Shown one piece after another: positions 57,809 to 64,000 of a DNA stretch of 64,000 bases; the first letter of the stretch is position 1, and each line of letters begins with the position of its first letter. A program made the position numbers and the translations under genes. Source of the DNA: Planctomonas deserti (GTDB taxonomy: Bacteria > Actinomycetota > Actinomycetes > Actinomycetales > Microbacteriaceae); assembly GCF_003067705.1 (NCBI RefSeq), contig NZ_QANL01000002.1, positions 434,001 through 498,000 of the forward strand, given 5' to 3'. Below the pieces are notes generated by a model that was given only the letters and a program-made list of their open reading frames with translations, made no database searches and was not told where the DNA came from.

Positions 57809-57910
57809 GTGGCATCCCCTCCGGCTGGAGCGGATTCGCTCTTCGCGGCCCCGTGGGGTCCGGGGCGGTTCCGGGTCTAGCCTGGTTGCACCCGACCGAA
57901 GGAGCCCCCC

Positions 57911-58108
57911 ATGGCTGTCCTCAACCGTCCCCGCCGCGGCCGCATCATCGCCGGCGTCTGCGCCGGCCTCGCCCAGAGGCTGGGCTGGAGCCCGTTCCTC
58001 GTGCGCCTGATCTTCGTGATCTCGTGCGTGCTGCCCGGGCCGCAGATCCTCATCTACATCGCGCTCTGGATCCTCATGCCGTCGGACGACCGCCCGGTCC
58101 GCTACTAG
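57911..58108 (+). CDS. PspC domain protein
   Basis: A 65-residue PspC-domain membrane protein (RGRIIAGVCAGLAQRLGWSP, FLVRLIFVISCVLPGPQILI). PspC domains take part in envelope stress sensing, usually near other Psp genes, none of which is seen here. AAGGAG precedes the ATG, and a TAGCCT -10-like element lies upstream. It is convergent with the second acyl-CoA ligase. Confidence 0.92.
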   Translation: MAVLNRPRRGRIIAGVCAGLAQRLGWSPFLVRLIFVISCVLPGPQILIYIALWILMPSDDRPVRY

Positions 58109-58147
58109 GGCGCGCGGCTCCGGCCCGGACGGGGGAGCGGAACCCGA

Positions 58148-59839
58148 TCACCCCTCGGACGCGAGGATCCGCTCCCGCACCGCGCGGCGCAGCACCTTGC
58201 CGATGAGCGTTGTCGGCAGCTCGTCGAGCAGCACGACGCGGCGGGGCACCTTGTAGGCGGTGAGCTGGCTCCGGCAGTGCGCCCGCACGGCCTCGAGGTC
58301 GAGGGTGGCGCCGGGCTGGGGCACGACCGCGGCGACGACGTCCTCGCCGCCCCCGGCGCGCGGGATGCCGACGACCGCCGCCTCCTTCACCCCCGGGAAG
58401 CTGCGGAGCGCCTCCTCGACCTCCGACGGCGCCACATTGAAGCCGCCGGTGATGATCAGCTCCTTGATGCGGTCCACGACCGTCACGAAGCCGTCCTCGT
58501 CCATGGTCACGATGTCGCCGGTGCGGAACCAGCCGTCGGCCAGCAGCACCTCCGCGGACTCGTCCGGCTTGCGCCAGTAGCCGGAGAAGACCTGGGGGCC
58601 GCGCAGCAGCAGCTCCCCGGGCTCGCCGATCGGGCGGTCCTGCGTCGGGTCCTCGGGATCGACGACGCGCGCGTCCGTGCTCGGGAAGGGTACGCCCACC
58701 GTGCCGGGCTTCCTGCTCGGGCCGATCGGGTTGCCGAGCGCGACCGGCGACGTCTCGGTGAGGCCGTAGCCCTCGACGAGGTAGCCGCCCGTGGCCTCCT
58801 CCCACCGCTCGACGGTGGCGATCGGGAGGTTCATGGCGCCGGAGATCGCGAACCGCGCGCTCGACAGGTCCACGCCGCGCTCGGCGGCCGTGCGGACGAG
58901 GCGGTCGTAGATGGGCGGGACGGCGGGCAGGAACGTCGGCGGGTGGCGCTTCGCGGCCGCGAGCACGAGGTCGACGTCGAACTTGGGGAACAGCACGAGC
59001 CGGGCGCCGATGCTCATGGCGAAGGTCAGGCACAGGGTGAGCCCGTACGCGTGGAACATCGGCAGCACGCCGTAGACGGTCTCCCGTCCCTCGACGAGAC
59101 CGGGCACCCAGGCCCTGCCCTGCAAGGCGTTGACGCGGAGGTTGAGGTGGGTGAGCACGGCGCCCTTGGGCAGGCCGGTCGTTCCGCTCGTGTACTGCAG
59201 CAGCGCGGGATCTGTGACGCTGGGGCGCGGCACGGACGACCGGATGCGCGGCGCGTCGATCAGGTCGGCCCAGCGCGTCGCGCCCGTGACCTTCGCGGTG
59301 AGCGCGCGCCGGGTGGCGCGGATGCGGGGGAGCGGCAGGCGCAGGGCGGCCCGCTTGACGAACGGCATCGCGCTGGTCAGGTCGACGGAGACGATGTGCT
59401 CGAACGCGATGTCCGCGGGCATGCCCTGCAGCTCGCCGACCACGCGGTCCCAGGCGATGGCGACCCGGGCGCCGTGATCCTCGAACTGGTGCCGCAGCTC
59501 CCGCGGCGTGTAGAGCGGGTTGTGCTCGATCACGATGGCGCCGAGCCGCAGCACCGCGTAGAAGGCCACCACGTGCTGCGGGCAGTTGGGCAGCACGAGG
59601 GCGACGCGATCTCCCGCCGAGACCCCGAGCCGGCGCAGGCCCTCTGCGGCGCGCTCGATTTGCTCGCCCAGCTCGCCGTACGTCGTCTCCGCCCCGAAGA
59701 ACTCGAGGGCGACCTTGCGCCGGAACCGGTCGACCGACTCCTCGATCAGGTCCACGAGGGATCCCGTGGGGATGTCGACGGTCTCGGGAACGCTGTCGGC
59801 GTAGCTGGACAACCAGGGCCGGGGACGGTCGGTGCTCAC
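58148..59839 (-). CDS. Long-chain fatty acid-CoA ligase (AMP-binding enzyme), copy 2
   Basis: A 563-residue paralogue of the enzyme at 55162, with YTSGTTGLPKGAV, YGLTETSPVALGNPI and TLIGKVLRRAVRE. Large blocks are shared with copy 1 (for example VALVLPNCPQHVVAFYAVLR and LYTPRELRHQFEDHGA), so the pair arose by duplication, with VIT and PspC genes between. Substrate differences cannot be read. GTG start, leaderless. Confidence 0.92.
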   Translation of the reverse strand: MSTDRPRPWLSSYADSVPETVDIPTGSLVDLIEESVDRFRRKVALEFFGAETTYGELGEQIERAAEGLRRLGVSAGDRVALVLPNCPQHVVAFYAVLRLGAIVIEHNPLYTPRELRHQFEDHGARVAIAWDRVVGELQGMPADIAFEHIVSVDLTSAMPFVKRAALRLPLPRIRATRRALTAKVTGATRWADLIDAPRIRSSVPRPSVTDPALLQYTSGTTGLPKGAVLTHLNLRVNALQGRAWVPGLVEGRETVYGVLPMFHAYGLTLCLTFAMSIGARLVLFPKFDVDLVLAAAKRHPPTFLPAVPPIYDRLVRTAAERGVDLSSARFAISGAMNLPIATVERWEEATGGYLVEGYGLTETSPVALGNPIGPSRKPGTVGVPFPSTDARVVDPEDPTQDRPIGEPGELLLRGPQVFSGYWRKPDESAEVLLADGWFRTGDIVTMDEDGFVTVVDRIKELIITGGFNVAPSEVEEALRSFPGVKEAAVVGIPRAGGGEDVVAAVVPQPGATLDLEAVRAHCRSQLTAYKVPRRVVLLDELPTTLIGKVLRRAVRERILASEG

Positions 59840-59845
59840 CCGGAG

Positions 59846-59851
59846 ATCCTA
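59846..59851 (-). promoter_or_regulatory. Leaderless -10 element (TAGGAT) for acyl-CoA ligase copy 2
   Basis: TAGGAT, six bases, then GTG on the minus strand, the same layout as in front of copy 1. Confidence 0.5.
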
Positions 59852-60027
59852 TTGAGGTTTCCCCTCACGCTGCCCGGCGCGGAGCACGGGCACGCGCTCG
59901 GCCGGTCGTCCCGCGGTGCAGCGCGGCACCCGGCGGCCGGCAACCCGGGTGGCACCTGTGAGCACGACGCACGCCGGTCCTCCCGCCCGTAGAGTCGACG
60001 GGCTCCATCGCGCACGAAAGAGGGACC

Positions 60028-60519
60028 ATGACCGTAGAGCTCGTTCCCGTCGATGAGCGGATGCTCGAGCGGCTCATCGTGGTCGCCGTGACCGAGGCCG
60101 CCGCGGACGACGTCGTCCCGCCGCTCGACGACGCGGGCGGCTGGAACGAGAACCGACTCGTCTGGCTCCGGCAGTACCACCGCGACTGCCGCGCGGGGCT
60201 CGACGGCCCCGCCGGTCAGGCCACCTTCGCCGTGCTCGACGACGGCCACGTCGTGGGCTCCGTGCGGCTCGCGCTCACCGCAGACCCGCGCGAGCTGGAG
60301 ACCGGCATGTGGCTCGCGCGCTCGGCCCGCGGCCGGGGCATCGGCGCCGAGGCGCTGAGCGCGGTCGCCGAGATCGCGCGCTCACGGGCGGATGCGGTGG
60401 TGCTGTGGCTGACGGAGGACCAGGAGGACGCCCGCCGGGAGCTGGAGCGCGTGGGCGCGGACCTCGGCCGCCCCGACGCCGACGGCATCCTGCGGGCGAC
60501 CCTCAGGGTGGCGTCCTAG
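60028..60519 (+). CDS. GNAT family N-acetyltransferase
   Basis: A 163-residue acetyl-CoA-dependent transferase. The acetyl-CoA-binding motif A is GMWLARSARGRGIGAEALSA. The start resembles RimJ/RimL-related GNATs but the acceptor is unknown. A TAGAGT -10 (59990-59995) gives a short leader with the ribosome site AAAGAGGGA. Confidence 0.85.
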   Translation: MTVELVPVDERMLERLIVVAVTEAAADDVVPPLDDAGGWNENRLVWLRQYHRDCRAGLDGPAGQATFAVLDDGHVVGSVRLALTADPRELETGMWLARSARGRGIGAEALSAVAEIARSRADAVVLWLTEDQEDARRELERVGADLGRPDADGILRATLRVAS

Positions 60520-60647
60520 CCTCACGGCGCTCGCGCCCGCCGGTCTTCGCCGCACCCGTTAGTCGGCTGCCTGACCCGCACGCGCTCGCCTGCACACGCA
60601 CCGCGTCCCTCCCGGCGGCTCCGCCACGGGGCTGAGACACTGGCGGG

Positions 60648-61823
60648 ATGACCGACGCCGCCCCGACCCCGCGCACGCCGAACGACGATTCCGAGGTGAC
60701 CGAGCTCGCGAGGCGGCTCATCTCCATCGACTCGGTCAACCCCGACCTGGTGCCGGGCGCTGCCGGGGAGACCGAGATCGCCGACTTCTGCGCCGGCTGG
60801 CTGTCCGACCGGGGCTTCGAGGTCACCCGCCTGGAGGCTACCCCCGGACGGCCGTCGATCGTCGGGAGACGATCCGGAACCGGCGGCGGCCGCACGATCC
60901 TGCTGAACGGGCACCTCGACACCGTCGGGGTGTCCGGCTACGAGGGGGATCCCTTCGGCGCCTCGATCGAGGACGGCCTCCTGTGCGGGCGCGGCGCGTT
61001 CGACATGAAGGGCGGCCTCGCCGCCCTGCTCGTCGCCGCGGCCCGGGCGGCCGGCGCGCGGCTGCGCGGCGACGTGCTCGTCGCGCTGGTCGCCGACGAG
61101 GAGTTCGGCAGCATCGGCACGGAGGAGGTGCTGTCCGCGTTCACGGCGGACGGGGCGATCATCGCCGAGCCGAGCAACCTGGAGGTCACGCTCGCCCACC
61201 GCGGATTCGCCTGGTTCGAGGTCGAGTTCACCGGGAAGGCCGCGCACGGCTCCATGCCGGAGCAGGGGGTGGACGCGATCGCCCACGCGGCGCGTTTCCT
61301 CGCCTCGGTCGGGGTGCTCGCCGAACGGCTCCGCAGCGGAGATCCGCACCCGATCCTCGGCCACGGGTCCGTGCGGGTCTCCACGATCGCCGGCGGCGTC
61401 GACGCGGCCACCGTCGCGCCCTCCTGCCGGCTCACGGTCGAGCGCCGCACGCTGCCGGGGGAGACAGCCGACGGCGTGGAGGCGGGGCTCCGTGCGCTGC
61501 TCGACGAGCTCGTGGAGGCCGATCCCGCCGTCGCCTACCGGCTCACCCGGCTCGTCGCGCGCGCGGCGTTCGAAGCGCCGCTGACCTCCCCGCTCGTCGA
61601 GATCGTCCTCGCCGAGACCGAGCGCGCCCTCGGCCGTCCCGCGGTCACCCGCGGCGAGCCGTTCTGGACGGATGCCGGGCTCTTCGCTGAGGCGGGCATC
61701 CCGACCCTGCTCGTCGGGGTGGACGGCGTCGGGGCCCACGCGACGCGCGAGGTGACCACCGTGGAGTCTCTCGCGCGGCTCGCGGCGCTGCTCGAGGGCA
61801 GTGTCCGGGAGTTCTGCCGCTGA
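60648..61823 (+). CDS. M20 family metallopeptidase (ArgE/DapE-type deacylase)
   Basis: A 391-residue zinc hydrolase of the ArgE/DapE/CPG2 group that removes acyl groups or amino acids from small amides. Zinc ligands are seen in LNGHLDTVG (H89, D91), GRGAFDMKGG (D119), VADEEFGS (catalytic Glu), AEPSNLEV and GVGAHATREV. The small dimerisation domain (about 185-300) is present. GACACT six bases before the ATG is a weak leaderless -10. The substrate is not predictable; nearby genes give no pathway. Confidence 0.9.
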   Translation: MTDAAPTPRTPNDDSEVTELARRLISIDSVNPDLVPGAAGETEIADFCAGWLSDRGFEVTRLEATPGRPSIVGRRSGTGGGRTILLNGHLDTVGVSGYEGDPFGASIEDGLLCGRGAFDMKGGLAALLVAAARAAGARLRGDVLVALVADEEFGSIGTEEVLSAFTADGAIIAEPSNLEVTLAHRGFAWFEVEFTGKAAHGSMPEQGVDAIAHAARFLASVGVLAERLRSGDPHPILGHGSVRVSTIAGGVDAATVAPSCRLTVERRTLPGETADGVEAGLRALLDELVEADPAVAYRLTRLVARAAFEAPLTSPLVEIVLAETERALGRPAVTRGEPFWTDAGLFAEAGIPTLLVGVDGVGAHATREVTTVESLARLAALLEGSVREFCR

Positions 61824-61842
61824 CGGGTGCAGACGCCTGCTC

Positions 61843-62343
61843 TCAGCGCGGGATGCGGTGCAGCGTCACCCGGCTCAGGTCGCCGTCGGTGACCGTCGCG
61901 GTGAGGTAGGTGCAGTGCGGCTGGCGCCGCCGGTCCGTGGGGGAGCCGGGGTTCAGCAGCCGCATCCCCTTCGGCGTGACGGTGTCCCAGGGGATGTGGC
62001 TGTGACCGAACACGAGCACGTCGACGTCGTCGAACGCCTCGTCCATGCGCCTCTCGCGCCCCGTCGCGGCCCCGGTCTCGTGCACGACGGCGAACCGGAG
62101 GCCGCCGATCCGTGCCCGGGCGACCTCCGGCATCCGGGCCCGCAGGTCCGGCCCGTCGTTGTTGCCCCAGCAGGCGATCAGCCGGGCCGAACGGGCCTCC
62201 AGGCGGTCGAATGTCTCCAGGTCGACCCAGTCGCCGGCGTGGAACACGACGTCGGCGGCGTCGACCGCGCTCCAGAGCTCCGGCGGCAGGTCCTTCGCGC
62301 GCTTGGGGAGGTGCGTGTCGGACATCAGCAGCAGTTCGGTCAT
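61843..62343 (-). CDS. Metallophosphoesterase, YfcE/MJ0936 family
   Basis: A 166-residue calcineurin-like phosphodiesterase. Metal-binding motifs are all present: MSDTHLP (D9, H11), FHAGDWVD, CWGNNDGPD, VVHETGA and VFGHSHIPW. Members hydrolyse phosphodiesters; the physiological substrate is unknown. ATG is seven bases after TAGCCT, so probably leaderless; divergent from the GNAT at 62391. Confidence 0.9.
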   Translation of the reverse strand: MTELLLMSDTHLPKRAKDLPPELWSAVDAADVVFHAGDWVDLETFDRLEARSARLIACWGNNDGPDLRARMPEVARARIGGLRFAVVHETGAATGRERRMDEAFDDVDVLVFGHSHIPWDTVTPKGMRLLNPGSPTDRRRQPHCTYLTATVTDGDLSRVTLHRIPR

Positions 62344-62350
62344 CCTGCGC

Positions 62351-62384
62351 AGGCTACTCGGCGTTTCCTCCCGCTCGGTAGTCT
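62351..62384. promoter_or_regulatory. Divergent leaderless -10 elements for the phosphoesterase and GNAT genes
   Basis: Minus strand: TAGCCT (62356-62351) seven bases before the phosphoesterase ATG. Plus strand: TAGTCT (62379-62384) six bases before the GNAT GTG. Both genes lack ribosome sites. Confidence 0.5.
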
Positions 62385-62390
62385 CGGCGG

Positions 62391-62921
62391 GTGGCTTTCC
62401 TTCTCCGCGCCCTGACCGCCGATGACGCCCCCCAGATCACGGGGCTCAACAACGCGGCGGTGCCTGCCGTGCCCGAGATGACCGAGGAGGACCTCGACGC
62501 GCTGCGGGAGATGGCGGACGTCGCGCTCGCCGTGATCGACGAGGAGCGACCGCAGCAGGTGCTCGGCTTCGTGCTCGCGATGCACCCGGGCTCGCCCTAC
62601 GACAGCGAGAACTACCGCTGGTTCGAGGAGCGGGGCGGCAACGGCCTATACGTCGACCGCATCGTGGTCGACGGCGCGGTGCGCGGCCGGGGACTCGGCC
62701 AGGTGCTCTACGCGAGCGTGTTCGGCGCCGCCGAGGCGGAGGGCCGGTCCGAGGTCACCTGCGAGGTGAACGTCGAGCCGCCGAACCCCGGATCGCTGGC
62801 CTTCCACTCCCGGCTCGGCTTCGCCGAGGTGGGCAGGCAGGCGACCAAGGGCGGCACGGTCGTGGTCGCGCTGCTGGCCGCGCCCCTGCCCCAGGCGCGC
62901 CGCGAGCTCGCCGGCGACTAG
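62391..62921 (+). CDS. GNAT family N-acetyltransferase
   Basis: A 176-residue GNAT. The acetyl-CoA site is IVVDGAVRGRGLGQVLYASV, followed by CEVNVEPPNPGSLAFHSRLG, typical of a branch that acetylates small amines. It is unrelated in detail to the GNAT at 60028. GTG start directly after a leaderless -10; convergent with the MMPL gene. Confidence 0.88.
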   Translation: MAFLLRALTADDAPQITGLNNAAVPAVPEMTEEDLDALREMADVALAVIDEERPQQVLGFVLAMHPGSPYDSENYRWFEERGGNGLYVDRIVVDGAVRGRGLGQVLYASVFGAAEAEGRSEVTCEVNVEPPNPGSLAFHSRLGFAEVGRQATKGGTVVVALLAAPLPQARRELAGD

Positions 62922-62959
62922 GACGCACCCTCGGAGCGGCCGGTGGCGCCCCGTGCGCC

Positions 62960-64000
62960 TCAGCCGCGGTGCGCCCCGCGGGAGAGCGCGGACGGCCACC
63001 AGATGCGCCGGTCGAGGTCGTAGGCGAGCGCCGGCACGAGGAGCGAGCGCACGACGAGCGTGTCGAGAAGCACGCCGAAGGCCACGATGAAGGCGATCTG
63101 CGCGAGGAACAGGATGGGGATGACGCCGAGCGCGGCGAACGTCGCAGCGAGCACGATCCCGGCGGACGTGATGACCCCACCGGTCGCGCTCAGGCCGTGC
63201 AGGACGCCGGCGCGCGTTCCCCGCGCGATGCTCTCCTCGCGGACCCGCGTCATGAGGAAGATGTTGTAGTCGACGCCGAGCGCGACGAGGAACACGAACG
63301 CGAACAGCGGCACCGAGGGGTCCGCGCCCGGGAAGCCGAAGACGCCGTCGAAGACCAGGGCCGAGACCCCGAGGGCGGCGGCGAAGGACACCGTGACGCT
63401 CAGGATCAGCAGCACCGGGGCGATGACGCTGCGCAGCAGGAGCATGAGGATCACGAGGATCACGGCGAGCACGATCGGGATGATCAGCGTGCGGTCGTGG
63501 ATGCTCGTCTCGTTGGTGTCGAGTGCGGTAGCCGTCACGCCGCCGACCAGGGCGCCCGGGTCGACCTCCCGCACGGCCGTGCGGAGCTCGCGCACGGTCC
63601 GCTCCGCCTCCTCGGAGTCCGCCGCCGAGGTGAGCGTCGCCTGCAGCAGCACGCGGCCCCCCGACTCGGTGGGCGCCGCGCCGGGGACGATGCCCGCCGG
63701 GGCGCCGGTTCCGACGGGGAGGGTGCCGCTCGGGCTGTCGGCCGAGGCTGCGACCACGGAGTCGATCCCGTCCACCCCCGCGGCGGCGTCGGCCAGCGCA
63801 TCGACGTCGTCGGCTGACCCGACGATGACCGCCGGGCTGCCGGTGCCGCCCGGGAAGTGCTCACCCAGCTCATTCTGGCCGTCCCGCGCCTCCGACGTGC
63901 CGAGCACGAGGTCGCTCTGCGGCACGCCGTTTGCGCGGAGCCCGAGCAGCCCCGCCGACATCAGGAGCAGCAGGATTGTGGACAGCACCCACACCGGGCG
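62960..64000 (-). CDS. MMPL/RND family transporter, C-terminal half
   Basis: The C-terminal 346 or so residues of an MMPL protein; the N-terminal half lies beyond the right edge. One membrane helix (VWVLSTILLLLMSAGLLGL) is followed by an extracytoplasmic loop domain of about 130 residues and five more helices (LIIPIVLAVILVILMLLLRS; FVFLVALGVDYNIFLMTRVR, the conserved MMPL motif). Members export lipids, drugs or siderophores. The C-terminus is short and basic. Confidence 0.85.
   Translation of the reverse strand, partial: RPVWVLSTILLLLMSAGLLGLRANGVPQSDLVLGTSEARDGQNELGEHFPGGTGSPAVIVGSADDVDALADAAAGVDGIDSVVAASADSPSGTLPVGTGAPAGIVPGAAPTESGGRVLLQATLTSAADSEEAERTVRELRTAVREVDPGALVGGVTATALDTNETSIHDRTLIIPIVLAVILVILMLLLRSVIAPVLLILSVTVSFAAALGVSALVFDGVFGFPGADPSVPLFAFVFLVALGVDYNIFLMTRVREESIARGTRAGVLHGLSATGGVITSAGIVLAATFAALGVIPILFLAQIAFIVAFGVLLDTLVVRSLLVPALAYDLDRRIWWPSALSRGAHRG

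Overview
The window is a very GC-rich, gene-dense piece of an actinobacterial chromosome, most likely from the family Microbacteriaceae. Three things point there: the gene order rpsP-khpA-rimM-trmD ... rplS-lepB-rnhB-DUF2469-yraN-comM-dprA ... xerC ... rpsB-tsf-pyrH-frr-cdsA, the presence of Lsr2 and the maltosyltransferase GlgE, and a DUF222-HNH (13E12-type) gene. Many GTG starts and leaderless promoters agree with this. I cannot fix a genus.

Layout. 1-1420: the 5' end of a carboxylate-amine ligase and a divergent EamA exporter. 1590-11254: ribosome and RNA maturation genes (bS16, KhpA, RimM, TrmD, bL19), methionine aminopeptidase, signal peptidase I, RNase HII, and a DNA-uptake block (YraN, ComM, DprA). 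11505-15123: Lsr2, XerC, and an M23 peptidase whose reading frame runs without a stop into an amino-acid dehydrogenase. 15236-22026: a sugar porter, then uS2, EF-Ts, UMP kinase, ribosome recycling factor, CDP-diacylglycerol synthase and a small DivIVA-motif protein. 22117-29842: envelope genes (transglycosylase-like protein, AI-2E permease, polar coiled-coil protein, a membrane protein with an internal lipobox) and a thioredoxin/TPR chaperone-like protein.

29992-41234 is a glycogen/alpha-glucan region: GlgB and GlgE in one operon, divergent GlgP, then GlgX back to back with a NifS-type cysteine desulfurase. 41755-51004: MnmA-LigA, a secreted DUF1023-type hydrolase, a small lipoprotein and gatCAB. 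The desulfurase can supply sulfur to MnmA, from which it is separated only by a 520-bp repeat block. 51312-64000: a DUF222-HNH gene flanked by dispersed palindromes, a Gly-rich membrane protein, a principal-type sigma factor, two paralogous acyl-CoA ligases around a VIT transporter and a PspC protein, two GNATs, an M20 peptidase, a phosphoesterase and the C-terminal half of an MMPL transporter.

This is mainly housekeeping sequence. I found no phage-defence island, prophage, CRISPR, tRNA or rRNA. The unusual points are structural: a histone-H1-like tail on GlgB, rimM with no standard start codon, the M23-dehydrogenase read-through ORF, a palindrome filling the spacer of a sigma-factor promoter, divergent leaderless promoters with shared -10 elements, and two families of non-coding repeats.
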